This document shows positions 46,835 through 62,200 of a stretch of 64,000 nucleotides of DNA, one piece after another (the stretch's first letter is position 1; every line of letters begins with the position of its first letter). The position numbers and the translations under genes were made by a program. This DNA comes from Isoetes taiwanensis (Eukaryota > Streptophyta > Lycopodiopsida > Isoetales > Isoetaceae): contig JAJEKV010000006.1 of the NCBI GenBank assembly GCA_021234155.1, positions 13,048,143 through 13,112,142 on the forward strand. The letters run 5' to 3'. The notes under the pieces are model-generated. The model did no database searches, was not told the DNA's origin, and saw only the letters and a list, made by a program, of their open reading frames with translations.

Positions 46835-47305
46835 ATGGGTTCAGATTACTGTAAGAAGGTGGACTTAGCCCTCAGCAATGCGTGCAGGTCAGGCATGGAG
46901 GCAGAAGCTTGGCTCAATGAAATGAGAGACTATGGAAATGCTTATGGAATAAGGAATAAGAATAAGGACAGGATGGCTACAGCTAACCTGAAAGGAGCAG
47001 CCAAAATCTGGTGGAAGGGATACTCTAAAGCCCATAGTTTGAGCCGCAACAGTTGCCGGTCCAAAAAATTTGCAAAGGCATTCAAATGCCATCATAAAGA
47101 GCAGTCATATAATACAAGCCTTTATAGGTTGGAACATGGAAATAAATTAGTACAAAGGTACATGGAGGAGTTCATGAGGATATGGCCATACGTGCCAAAG
47201 CTAAGTAAAAGGCATGCAGTGGAGGGATACATCGAAGGGTTAAATGACACAATAAGAAAGCTCGTGAGAGTCATTAACCCTCAGCCTGCAGCTTGCAAGG
47301 AATAG
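46835..47305 (+). pseudogene. Gypsy-like gag fragment (156 codons open)
   Basis: Carries EAEAWLNEMRDYGNAYG, MATANLKGAAKIWWKGY, RYMEEFMRIWPYVP and GYIEGLNDTIRKLVRVI, the pattern of a Retrotrans_gag capsid region. A Cys-rich stretch near 47560-47620 (CFRCF ... HCPL) may be the following zinc knuckle. Confidence 0.7.
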
Positions 47306-47679
47306 GTTCCTAGGATCACGGGCAAAAAAAGGGAACATATGACAAAGGAAAAAGATAAGGTCGTATAGTCTGAGAGCAGCCAGTCCAACACCTGCAAAAG
47401 CCCCCTACAATGGCAACCATAGGAAGCAGAACAAAAAGCATGTCAGCTTTAATGACAAAGGGCAAGCAAGTGGATCGAATTATTTGAAAGCAGTAACGCA
47501 GTTCCTTCAGCCAATCTCGAAATACAAAAGGCAGAAATATATAGATAAGCAACTATGTTTCAGGTGCTTCCAACTGGTGTATAGGACCACTGCCCTTTTG
47601 CCATGAACACAGCTCCTGTGACTATATCCAGGATGAGTGTCACATCCTTGCTGTCGTTGATACAGAGAATGTGAAAAGC

Positions 47680-47797
47680 CAATATCAGGTTATATCAACC
47701 ATTGACAAAATAGCAATCAAGTTCTTCATAGTCTTGATAGATACCGGAAGCACCCAAAATTTTGCCTGGCCAAGAAGGCAACCTGTTGTATCATAAA
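47680..47797 (+). pseudogene. Retroviral-type aspartic protease fragment
   Basis: IKFFIVLIDTGSTQNFA contains the DTGST active site, then a stop. Confidence 0.7.
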
Positions 47798-47907
47798 GAT
47801 AAATTATACGTAAGGGAATTATCAGGGGTAAGAAAGTTAATACTACATGACACACATAAAAGCTCAATTGCTGGTCATTGCAAATTTTATGAAAATCCAC
47901 TTCAAAA

Positions 47908-48086
47908 TTAAAAGTAACCACTATTGGCGAGGCAAGAAAAAGAAGATACCAAGGCGTATTTGGGAATGCCAGCTATGTCAGCAGACAAAAGCACAACAAC
48001 TCCGAATCCCAGGAGCATTAGAACCTTTGGATGTTCCAAACGCCAAGTGGGAGGTAGTGACCATGGACTGTCATATGGCCCATTAG
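47908..48086 (+). pseudogene. Gypsy integrase zinc-binding fragment
   Basis: NHYWRGKKKKIPRRIWECQL with CQQTKAQQ and LEPLDVPNAKWEVVTMDC match the H2C2 zinc domain and entry to the integrase core, ending at a TAG. Confidence 0.75.
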
Positions 48087-48739
48087 ATTCTAACCCTAAA
48101 AGTGTGAGAGTTAAAAAGGCAGGAACTCTAAAAGATGTCCTTTTCTGATTCCAGCCTTGGAAGCATGCCTTGGGAGACGCGTCTGATAGAATTTGGCTTA
48201 CCAACAGCAACAAAGCTCATGTTTCGAAGTACCATCTTGATCCTCGATCACATCAGCGGCAGCGTGGACGCATTCCAAGGAGTGGGAGCCAGCCAAGGAT
48301 CCAATGAGTGGTGATTCTGTCAGTCAATGCATGCATCCCACATGCATTAGGCCGGATTAGTATCTATTCTTAGCCTCCTCTAGTGCTTAAGAACCCTAAC
48401 TTGTATCATGGACTGATGAATAAACTCGGGGAATCCATCTTTGGTATATAGGACGTACATTCCCAGATCGCCGCCAGATACCGTGATAGCGGTAATGGAC
48501 CCACCAACCGTATCCCGACCACCATAAACTCGGCGATACAAAGGGAACATGATCCACATAAACATAATTGACACGTCAAGAAGAAGACCACACCATGCTA
48601 CAGACGGGGGGGATTAAATCTCCATACATTGAGCAAAAGGGCTGGACGGGGTAAGATATCGGACAGAGAGGCCTAGCCTCCGCCATACACCAGGATAGAG
48701 AGGGCAAGACCCACCAACTGGTAAAGTTTCAATCAGCCA

Positions 48740-49190
48740 TTGGGAGCTACTTCAGTATGAAAAATTTCTGTAATAAAAGCAGAATAATCGACTGGAAAAT
48801 CAAGTGCTACTTGTTCAGTGCAGTGGTCATGTCGACGCAACTATATGGGGCTGAGGCATGGGGACCGGGCCTAACAGATAAGAAATGGGACAACAGGAAT
48901 GGATCCTCAGACAGTGGCATAAACAGGAATTTAGGGTGCGGGCAAACACACCCTTGACAATCATGATATACGAGGCAGGCCAGAAACCAATGGAAGTGAG
49001 AGCATGGGAAAGGACTATTAGATACCTAATAAAAGACAATGCAGGGGGGTCATCCAGGGAAGTTATCAAGCATTACAATCAACGAGTCAGCAAAATCACA
49101 CATCATCATAAGCAGTGGATGGTTCAAGGATGTAGCGATATGGACCAGAGAAATGGGGATGAATCTGAGTGACTTAGTAAAAGAGGGGTG
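48740..49190 (+). pseudogene. LINE reverse transcriptase C-terminal fragment
   Basis: IKCYLFSAVVMSTQLYGAEA with WGPGL, then after a frame change ILRQWHKQEFRVRANTPL and MEVRAWERTIRYLIK. These align with the region after the polymerase domain in LINE-C (LFRVLVQPVLLYGCEVWGPG and MEAEALCRMLTYL). Confidence 0.75.
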
Positions 49191-49929
49191 AATCCTCTCA
49201 ATCCTTCCAACTTCTATTCTCTCGTTCATCTTTCTTTTTCCCCCTCAAAGAATTTAAAGGCTCTGGTTCTCAAGAGCCCCAAACCCACTCTGATACCATA
49301 TTAGAATTCGAAACAATCAAGATCCCTCTTTTCAAGTAAAGGTTACACTTTTCATCCATATTGTACAGAACAAGCTCGGTGCACAATATAGAGTGCACAC
49401 CACCATCCTTAGATAAAGGAGGTTCCTAAAACAAAGGAACGGTATTATCTACCTAATACCTAGCTGATAATAGGTGACACTTGTCATATTTGTTAACAGA
49501 AGCAATATCTAATTCCAACGTAGAGTAGATCTATATCTCTATTATTTCAATTCCTTCTATTGTGAATGCATGATCTCTTTGTGTGCACCTCACTTTGGAA
49601 AGGGGGGTAGAGACCAGAGCCATGTTAAAAGATGATTCTAGAACATCCCTCTTTAACTCCCAATGAAATGTAGCATGTGCGTAGGAGCCTGCCTGGCTAT
49701 GAGTGCAAAGCTAGACTGGCTGATAAGAAACGCTTGTCTGGCTGCAGTTAATCCCTTCTCATGTAGAGTCTATAGGGAGATCTTAGTGTGCTAGGCCTAA
49801 TACCTTGTCACTGTGTATGGGTAAGTTATGGGCTCGACACTTCTCGAGTGGTAAACTGCCTTAGTGGAGCTAAGCAGTGTACGAGCACAGGAGATGGTGG
49901 CCTTCTAGCCACCTGTAGTTGGCATGGAC

Positions 49930-50345
49930 TTTTTAGAGGGGATTAGGTGGATGGAATGGACTACCCAACGGCCCTTTTTCTTTGCCAGCCCAATCCATTT
50001 GCCATGATATCTGATTGATCTCTGGAGGACCAAACCTAAATTTTGTCTGAGCCCTGGGTAGGATATCTACGTTTTGACGTATATGATGTCAGATTATGTT
50101 GTTATCCAGATTATGGTGATTCTACCCTTCGAGGTGGCTATATTATATGTGATTTTTTGTTATGTGCTCATGTTATTAGGCATTTCTGAAGGTAGGTTAG
50201 TCCCGAGAAAGAGGGGATAAAATGACACGTCTATTCTTCCCACATTGGATTCTTGCTCGCTATCAAGAGTGTAACGTTAGATAGACGGTCTCATATTGGC
50301 GAGCTAGTCCTGACAGGAGGGAATCTCCTATTTATATACAGTTCG
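49930..50345 (+). repeat. Right direct repeat (LTR-like) of the mosaic element
   Basis: Diverged counterpart of 45620-46335, ending at ACAGGAGGGAATCTCC. Confidence 0.65.
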
Positions 50346-51050
50346 GCCATTTGTATAGGAGCAAGAGGCGTCACAAATGCCCTACCTTACATGTCAAAAT
50401 TTACTTATGAGGGGAGTTTGGTATTGAGTCTCGGGGTCTTTCCTAATGAGAAGATCGTTATAGACTATGATATGGTGGTGCTCGGGGGAGTGGTTTGGAA
50501 AGCAAGAATAGGATAGTCGCATGGGAAATGAAGTATTAAGATTTAAAACAATGGAACCTGGAAAAATGTTGCGACCTTAAGAATGGACTACGACCTTTAC
50601 CTTTTTGAAAAGGCTCATTGATCTCCATATAATGCGAAGAAATATATCTCATCCTCCTCCTTGTCCTTCTGCTTCTTCGTATTTTTTTTTTTTTTTTTTT
50701 TTGAAGGTAAGAATTTTTTATATTATATGAATAAAGAAGTACAATGTTTGATGTTAGTAGAGAATTACTACAGGAGTAATCTCAACATCTTCATTCTTTA
50801 CTAACAAAAAAACTTATTATGGATTACTCTTGAAGCTGATACACTTGAAGTTCTCACGAGTTTTCCCACATGGTGACCAAATAGTGCCTGATGATGCTGA
50901 AGACAAGCCCTGAAAGGCCCCTGAAGATTCATAGCCTTTGACAGAGTCATAGAAGTTCTCAAAAATGATGAAAAGGGCAAAAAAGTGTAAAGCTTCATAT
51001 CTGAAAGGCTGCAGCAAGATAATATGAAATCCAAGAAGCTCTCACTCAAA
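50346..51050. other. Intergenic; poly-T run
   Basis: A run of about 22 T lies near 50681-50702. No gene is recognised. Confidence 0.6.
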
Positions 51051-51084
51051 CATATCAGTATTTGAGCATAATCAACCAAGCATA

Positions 51085-51300
51085 TCAGTACTTGTGAAGA
51101 TTGTGAGGTTCTTGGCATAAGATACCAAAGCCAATGAGGAATCTCTCAAGCATGGCAGTACTTGAGAGTTCTTGGCATAAAATACCAAAGCCAATTAATA
51201 TCAGTAATCTCTCAAGCATATCAGTACTTGAGAGTTCTTGGCATAAAATACCAAAGCACAGTAAAATTGGCAACCACTCAAGCATAGCAAAGATTTGAGA
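51085..51300. repeat. Tandem ~66-bp repeats
   Basis: The unit CTCAAGCATATCAGTACTTG followed by AGAGTTCTTGGCATAAAATACCAAAGCC occurs three to four times with small changes; a weaker partial unit lies at 51045-51084. The reverse strand is open across it and gives a repeated peptide (FGILCQELSSTAMLER), most likely by chance. Confidence 0.85.
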
Positions 51301-53050
51301 TAGGAACCGAAAAGCTAAAAGGAAAACAATTCACTTGCTATCTGCTTTTCACCAGAACCTTGCATTTTCCAACCGTAATCCAAAGAAAAAAGCAAGACCC
51401 ATATGAAGACACTACTAAGAAAAGAATCTTCCAAACCATCTAATGCACAATTTGAACCCTTCTGCTAGAAAGAAGGAGTAGGAAACGGAAAGAAATAGCC
51501 AAATGCGAAAGAACCTGGATGATAAGAAAATGAAGTTGCAAGAAATTGGGACTGCACCACTTGATAGATCTGCCAGCAAATCTTTACTCCATCTTATAGG
51601 CATCCACGCCATTTCGATGCGTTCTTGTCTTAGAAAAGGATCAAGATTCAAGAATCCAATCCGGAGCCCAGACAAGAATCATACTGCCACGAAGAGCAGA
51701 AGAGCAAAAAAGGCCACGTTAGTGGCTTACCAGCAAAAATCTAGGAAGAACCGCCGATACTGTTTCAAATTCCTGATACCAAGAAATTCCAGAATTTCCT
51801 CCTCCGCATTGACGATTCCCCTCGCTAGCAACCGGATTTAGCTTTGAAGAGATCAAGAAATCGAGGTAGTGCCGAAATGAAGGGCGTAGGCGGCTCCCCG
51901 CCTCCTGATCCGCCCCTAGCCGCCGGCCGCCGCCGCTCACGCCAAGAAACGCCGCTTTTCTCACGCTTCAGATCCCCGCCTTCTTGCCAACCTCCGTATT
52001 AATCTCTTGATCCGTACAAACCTCCTGCTAGCCTCCAGTTGTGTTTATTTCTTCTTGGAGAGAATTCTCTAAGAATTGACTTTCCAAATTTCCTTCTTGT
52101 TCCTTAACCTAATATGTGCATGGATTGTCTTGGAGATCCTTGCTTTCGCGAGCCCCGTTGGGTAGTAAGCTTTTGCCTGATCTTTTCTCTTTTAAGTTCT
52201 TGCGTTAATTTATTAAAAGTTTACCTTTTTGTTTATCTACTAACCTTTGTTTATAACAGACTGGGTTTAGCTGCTAACCTTTGTTTCGCATAAAAAAAAG
52301 ATCTTCGAGCCTAACAAATCAGTAAAAAGGGTTTTATATCTGCCAAAATTGTCAAGATTGTGACTCGTCACTAGCATATCTTATTAACACCCTGCCATAA
52401 CCAAGATCTTGAGTACCACAATTAAGGATTTTTTTTTTTTTTGAGTTGCCTGGATTTAACTATATCTCGCATGAATAGTGCCGAAACTACTTGTTGCTAG
52501 CCACTATAACGAGACCATATCCCCCATAGCCAGAAGAAAATACAAGTGTGGAATGATTTGCTCATTCTAGCCGCAAATACAAATCTACTTTTGCCTCCCT
52601 TATTCAAACCCTAAAAGCTTTGATGTGCCCTAACATTTATTTCTATGGAGGATGGCTTTTGTTATGGCAATACCTTACAGCTGGCCAAAGATAATAGAAT
52701 GATTATGGCTGAGGCAGAAGCTGAGAAGGGTTATGATGACCAACATATTAATATAAGATTGAGACGTTGAGTTTGACTGATCTGAATAGAATGGCACCAA
52801 TTGAGCATAATTCTATGTCTTTTATCACAAAAAGAATTCTGACATGTTGTGGTGCTTATGCATGGAATGTTTTGCCTTATCTTTAAGCTTTGTGATGATC
52901 CATACGACCTAATTGACATGTTAATTGGAGGAAGTACGTGTTGTATTTTGGTAAAAGTATAGATAGGGAATATCAGTTATGATCATGTGTAGTTGTATTA
53001 CTTGTAGGTTAAATGAATTTTGGAGTTTGAAACTGCTCAAACAGATGACT
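51301..53050. other. No supported gene; short GC-rich island
   Basis: 51875-51955 is sharply GC-rich (CGCCGGCCGCCGCCGCTC) followed by a CT-rich leader-like stretch. It could be a promoter or 5' exon, but I could not link it to a coding exon. A short ATG frame at 52645-52770 (MEDGFCYGN...) is unrecognised. Confidence 0.4.
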
Positions 53051-53850
53051 AGTATATGTAGCAAAATAACAGGGGGTTCTAAGGGGATTTGATATGGATG
53101 TAAAAATAACAATTCTTGGAACCATAGACCATATATCCCTAAAACAATCGAATAAGTTGTTATAAAAAAAAACATAGATTCAAGATAAAAAATAATCGCA
53201 TTATCTCACTGGGTATATTGGTTAAAGCAATCTTAGTTAGGACATTAAATTATTTTGGTAGAGGTTCGAGCTCCCGTACTTCATATTCTAAATCTTAGGC
53301 AAAGTCGTATAGAGGTTCGATATTCCCAAAACCTTAGGCGAAATCGTATTTCATATTTCAAAATCATAGGCGCCTCGAATCATAAATGACTATAAGCGAA
53401 ACGAGAGGTGCCCAGGGCCCCAACATACGATCTGGGTCGTAGGATCTGGGTCGTTTAGAATATGTAGCAAAATAACAGGGGATTCTAAGGGGATTTCATA
53501 TGGATGTAAAAATAACAATTCTTGAAACCGTAGACCATATAACAATTGAATAAGTTGTTATAAAAAAAAAACATAGATTCAAGATAAAAAAATAATCGTA
53601 TTAGCTCACTAGGGTATATTGGTTAAAGCAATCTTAGTTAGGACATTAAATTATTTTGGTAGAGGTTCGAGCTCTCGTACTTCATATTCTAAATCTTAGG
53701 CAAAGTCGTATAGAGGTTCGATATTCCCTCGAAACCTTAGGCGAAATCGTATTTCATATTTCAAAGTCATAGGCGCCTCGAATCATAAATGACTATAAGC
53801 GAAACGAGAGGTGCCCAGGGGCTCCAACATACGATCTGGGTCGTAGGATC
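53051..53850. repeat. ~400-bp tandem duplication with tRNA-like boxes
   Basis: 53051-53450 is repeated at 53461-53850 with few differences. Each copy has CACTGGGTATATTGGTTAAA followed about 45 bp later by AGAGGTTCGAGCTCC, which resemble Pol III A and B boxes. A second GGTTCGATATTCCC follows. It may derive from a SINE. Confidence 0.75.
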
Positions 53851-54867
53851 GACGAATCCGATGATTGTGGTAGTCCAGGTGCACCTCGTTTAGAATATAT
53901 AACACTGGTTAGTCACAAAATTATATCATAGAAAGGTAATTGTTAACAGATCTAAATAGGGTATATTGAAGGGGACTTTGAATACCTATGCGCGGTTGTG
54001 TTGCATGACAGTGTGCTTGGCACTAAAATTAACTATGGATATTTGTCTAGCTTGTATAAGTATGCTGAAGATTTCATAAAGTCAGAATATCCTAGATTAG
54101 ACTGCTTGCATGCATTGTAGCTCTGATCATGCATGTTATTACTGCCATGAACTTCGGATTGGTGGCTTAAGCAATGGTCGTCAATGATGTAATTTGTGCA
54201 CAAGCTAGTACGAGGTGTTGCTGCAGCATTTTAAATCTAACGAAGGTGTAATTAAAACACCATTATCCTCAGATTAAATACCAGAATCAATGACTTAGAG
54301 ATCCACATGTACAGGCTTTGGGTTGTCGTATAGACTTTGAACAGGTTTGAACAGCTTTGGGCGTTTGCATTCTATTCTATTCTATTCTTACTACATCTCA
54401 TTAGCATATCTGGTTTTCCCTTTCTAATGTTGTTGTTTTGGATTCTGTTTTGCTATTTTGTTTGTTTAAATAACAGTGTGAAGGGGGATGGCCCCAAAAG
54501 ATCCCGTGACACCTGCTACCATATACAAGGCAACCATTTCTAATGCTTGTTTTTGTAATATTCGTGCAAGTAACATGATCTTTTGCTCATTGTTATGTAT
54601 TCTTTAAAAAGTGAAAGCTGAATAAAGACCACGGATTCATATTGGAAGATTGGAAATAAAGCGAAAAATACACTTGTGGAGGCTACAATGAACTATTCAG
54701 TCTTCATCGGTTTAACTTAGCCTAGTACTAAACAGTGGATATTTCTATTCGATGTACTTGGATAATTAAATGTTATGATTTGGAAACGTAATAATGAAGG
54801 GAAAATTTAAACACTTGGCATTGGTTATATGAAAAAACTTAGATCATTAATGGTGGAAAAAAGTAAC

Positions 54868-55012
54868 ATAGTCTGGGCCTATGGTTAGTACACTTGACTA
54901 AACATAGGGTTGCTTATTATATCAAGTTATTTCCTTGCAAAGTAACGTAGTCTGGGTCTATGGTTAGTACACCTGACTAAACATAGGGTTGCTTATTATA
55001 TCAAGTTATTTT
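54868..55012. repeat. ~72-bp tandem duplication
   Basis: AAGTAACATAGTCTGGGCCT through TATATCAAGTTATTT occurs twice in a row. A (TATTC)n microsatellite lies at 54370-54391. The rest of 53851-55619 shows no gene. Confidence 0.85.
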
Positions 55013-55619
55013 CTAGAGACCGATTTAAAAGGTTGTTTTGTTTCTTTAACTCATTTTATTGGTTATACCAATAACCTTGACTATGTTGCATAAAATTCAA
55101 GTAAAAAATTATCATGCTAACAGTGACATATTATTGGATAATATAGGAAAAGGCAATGGATGAGGAGAATGATACCAATAGTCCATGATGTTTAAAAGCA
55201 ATGGATGAGGGCAGAAATGTCATGATTCACGTGACAATAAGCATTTGCTAAAAACGAGGAAAACTCTATTGATTGAAAAATCTATTGATTCCATTAAAAT
55301 ATAACATGACTACACCTTATAGGCAAGCCTCAAGTTATGCCATATAAGTGTTGACATTCAGACTGTGAAGCTGCGGTTGTGGACATTGAAGAGCTCATTG
55401 AATGTGTTGAGCAAAAATGGATTGCTTTGAAAGACATCAAAGGATAAGTTTTTTTGGAATGTCCCAGTTCAAGGGATAATTCATTAGGATCAAATTGAGT
55501 TGAGGGTTAGTTTTCGCAATTTGGAGCATATTTTGGGCATATATGAACATCTAATTGATTAAACTTGTGGTTCTTTTTACAGTAGTGGAAACATTTTTTA
55601 GATTTTTTTTCAGGGAGCA

Positions 55620-55719
55620 TGGACCTACAATTTTTCCTTTCCAGTGCCAAGAAAAATGTGACACCCACCATAAATAATTAGACATCCAAAATTGAGGTTT
55701 AAACAGAAAAGGAATATAC
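55620..55719. repeat. Flanking direct repeat R1 (~100 bp)
   Basis: Nearly identical to R2 at 56343-56440 (start TGGACCTACAATTTTTCC, end GGAATATAC). R1 and R2 enclose a (GA)n tract and LINE-A. Confidence 0.9.

Positions 55720-58845
<3,126 letters not shown>

Positions 58846-58883
<38 letters not shown>
58846..58883. repeat. (AG)n microsatellite between LINE-B and the SINE
   Basis: It abuts the truncated 5' end of LINE-B and the 3' end of the SINE. Confidence 0.95.
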
Positions 58884-58886
<3 letters not shown>

Positions 58887-59099
58887 TATTTTAACGTCCA
58901 ATGCCACTAGGCAAAGATCCAACCGGACATGTGACCACACACCACACTACATTGCTTGGTTGGGCCCTGCCCCAACCACTTTACATTAAGGTCGTGGGTT
59001 TTGACACCCAACAGTTCCGGAGTCTTGATGCAGGCGGTCTCAACTTCGAGACCTATAGTTGCTAGACCTAGTGTGTTAGTGTTACCACTAGACTAAACG

Positions 59100-59102
<3 letters not shown>
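58884..59102 (-). mobile_element. tRNA-like SINE with a LINE-like 3' tail
   Basis: 219 bp between two (GA)n tracts. On minus it starts TGGCGTTTAGTCTAGTGGTA, which contains an A-box-like TAGTCTAGTGGT (59084-59095). A B-box-like stretch (GGTCTCGAAGTTGAGACC, 59036-59053) follows about 40 bp later. It ends GGACGTTAAAATACTATC then (TC)n. No coding frame. The tail closely resembles the LINE-C end GACGTACTAAAATAC. A 3' fragment of the same family lies at 24838-24897. Confidence 0.7.

Positions 59103-59190
<88 letters not shown>
59102..59190. repeat. (GA)n microsatellite at the 3' end of LINE-C
   Basis: About 88 bp; on minus it directly follows ATTTCATTTCATTTCATTTC of LINE-C. Confidence 0.95.
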
Positions 59191-59193
<3 letters not shown>

Positions 59194-59241
59194 GAAATGA
59201 AATGAAATGTTGTATTTTAGTACGTCTGCAGACCACCAGGT

Positions 59242-62200
59242 CTATGAGACGTTCAAATATGTACACTCAACATTATAGAACATGTCTTCTAATGCATCCT
59301 CTGACATAAATGCATTAGACTCCCCCCATCCCTCATCAATTATAACATTAATTTCTTTAGCACGTAATAACTGTTCTCTCTGCGCTAATACCTCTTTCAA
59401 ATACTTCCCAACTTGTTTCCCAGGTAAGTCAAAAAATTCCAGCAATGAGTTTGGACGAATGTCATGCTTATGGCGAGCCCCATTGTATGACGGACATCTT
59501 ATGATCACATGTGCTTCATCTTCAACTTCCTGCATATCACATACCTTGCACAACCTCAACTCATGCGGAATATCACTCCAACGCCCTACCTCAACCCCCA
59601 ATCTGTGTGAGCTAAGTCGCATCCTGCTTATCATGTGTCTCGTTCTTAAAGATACACCTTCTTTAAGATACTTGGCCTCTTGAAGCGTGGGATTCATATA
59701 TTTTCTGTAGAATTCTTTTTTTGCTTCTGGAACCCTCCAGTTTCTTCTAATGAGATGCTGGTGTACCCATCCCCAAATGTTCGATCTATTCTCTCGCAGG
59801 CAATGAATATCTAAACTCCATTTCCTCGTCCATTCTACAATGTCCGCATACCAACCCCTATCTCTTGTCTCCTCCAATGCACGTCTTGGTAAGCTTTCTT
59901 CTGCCATATCAAATTGTACCTTACAGAGATATGTGAGCATCCTACATAAAGCTTCAGCCTCCATAGGCATCATACCACATTCCACAAGCAGCATGTCATA
60001 TGGGGTTTGAGCCTTAGTTCCCAGTTCAGTTCTCAAGAATTTTTTTTGCACCTTCTCAATTTTTTTCCAAGAATCTGCAGATAAACCTGGACCCCATACC
60101 TCACATCCATATAGTAGAACTGGTTGTACCAAGACACGAAACAAAGTCCGTTTCAAATTGAAATCCCATATTTCTGCTTTCCCACTTCTACGCTGCATGC
60201 TGTATAGTGCTTTGAGCCCCCCATTTACTCTATGTTCAACAGCAAGATTCCAACTAGGCCCTTTGTCTACATGTATCCCCAAATATTTATATGAGGTTAC
60301 AATCTCCACAGGCTCCTCCTTAAAGTAAAATTTAAGATGCTCTACTTTATTAGCTCCAAAAACCATCACCTTAGTCTTTGTCATATTCACCCGCATACCC
60401 TTCTGATCGCAAAAGTAGGCCAAAGCATCTAAATGCTTCTGCATGCCTGCAATAGAGCGTGATAAAAGAACCACATCATCAGCATAAAGGAGCAATAAAA
60501 CCACATAGCCAGATAAAGGGGTTCCATCCCCACCATATTCTGCCATCCAAGCTTCTAGTTGGTCTATAAACAAACCAAACAGAGTGGGCGACAAAGGACA
60601 CCCTTGCTTAACTCCGATATTGCTCTCCACTACTTCTGTGCACTCCTGTACATAGGGGAAAGATAATTGGACTAAAACCTTCTCATAGAGTATTTTTACT
60701 GCTTGTCTAAGTTCAATTGGCACCTCTAGGGTTTCCATTCTCTCCCATAGATAATGGCGAGATACTGTGTCAAATGCCTTAGCAAAATCAACAAAACAAG
60801 CATAAAGCGGTTTTTTCTTCCCTTTGACACAATCAACCATAGCACGCAAGGCAACTAAATGATCCACTGTGGATTTCTTAGGCCTAAAGCCTGCTTGCCC
60901 AATGGCCCTGATATTATGCTCCTCCGACCAAGCACTCAATTTGCAGTTCAGCATAGTAGCAAATAGCTTAGCATATAAGCTACTGACCAAAATCATTCTA
61001 TAGTTCCTCGGATCGCTTTCATCTCCAGACTTATGAAGTGGAACCACTCTGTTCAATTGCCAAGTGCGCGGAAATCCCTTATGCAATACAGTATTAAGCA
61101 GAGATAACAAAGCTGTATGGACCGACTTACCTGCCCATTTGAACATCTCCGCCACCAGACCTATTGCATCAGCAGCTTTCCCATTTGCAAGGTTACTTAA
61201 ACCTTCTCCCAAGTTCTCCAAAGTGAAGCACAGTCGATCATCCTGCAAATATTCAACATCGCTGGTTTCATTAACACCTGGCATATGGTAAAGTTCATGT
61301 ACTTGGCAGAGTAGGGCTGCTGGGTCCAAATGAATATCCTGTTGCATTCTAGTTTTCAACTTATTCCAAAACTGCTTGGGTTTTACGATAAGGTCTGCAA
61401 CCAAGTCTTTCTGTCTCTGGAAGTCATGGCTTTTCTTTTTTGACTTGGTTAATGTCACATACTCTTTTTTAAGTCTCTGTCTATCTGCCCCTTTTGCTTT
61501 TTTATATTCCATTCGCTTCGCTTTACATGATGCATCAAACCAGCCATTACATGGCAATCCTTTCAATTTTCTGCGTGAGACAAAACAGTCAGCAGCAGCA
61601 TCCAATACCAAGTTTGCTAATTCTTTACTCAAATTTTCAGCATCACTAGGCCAAGTTTTCTCAAAAGCCTTTGCTTCACATTTATTCATGTACTTCTCTG
61701 CCTTGCGAAAGTCCATATGCATCCTTGACTTCATGGTGTTAGATTCCTGACTTGGCTTATATTTACGTGTATGTAACACAACTGTTATCGGAGCGTGATC
61801 AGAAATTTTCTCCATCTCTTCCCCTACATACATATGTAGCATCTGGTCTACAAATTGCGGTTTAGCGAGAACAAGATCCACAACACTAGCATTTCTACAT
61901 GTACATCTACATGTGTCAGGAAACATCTGTGTACCATTATATATCACTAAATCCAGGCCACTACACATATTGAGTACGTGATTACCTTGAGGTGTAGGCC
62001 ACCTTATTCTATCCGCAGTAACCCTATTCCAACCATTTTGGCTCAGCTCCGTGTCATCAAGCATTTCAACCCATATAGGGTCTCCCTCCATACTAGCTAT
62101 AGCTGCCTGCTTGTTAGCGATTCGCCCATTAAAATCCCCCAATAAAAGAACATCACCTGCTGACATCAAGGAAAGCACGTCCTGCTCCAGATTAAAAAAG

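Larger units (their letters stand above)
46336..49929 (+). mobile_element. Mosaic retroelement remains between the direct repeats
   Basis: Contains gypsy-like gag, protease and integrase zinc-finger pieces on plus followed by the C-terminal part of a LINE reverse transcriptase. No gypsy reverse transcriptase was found, so the interior is deleted or replaced. Confidence 0.6.

Noticed and set aside
51085-51285. Repeated-peptide protein on minus
   Set aside because: It is a translation of 66-bp tandem DNA repeats; the unit length is a multiple of three, which keeps the frame open by chance.
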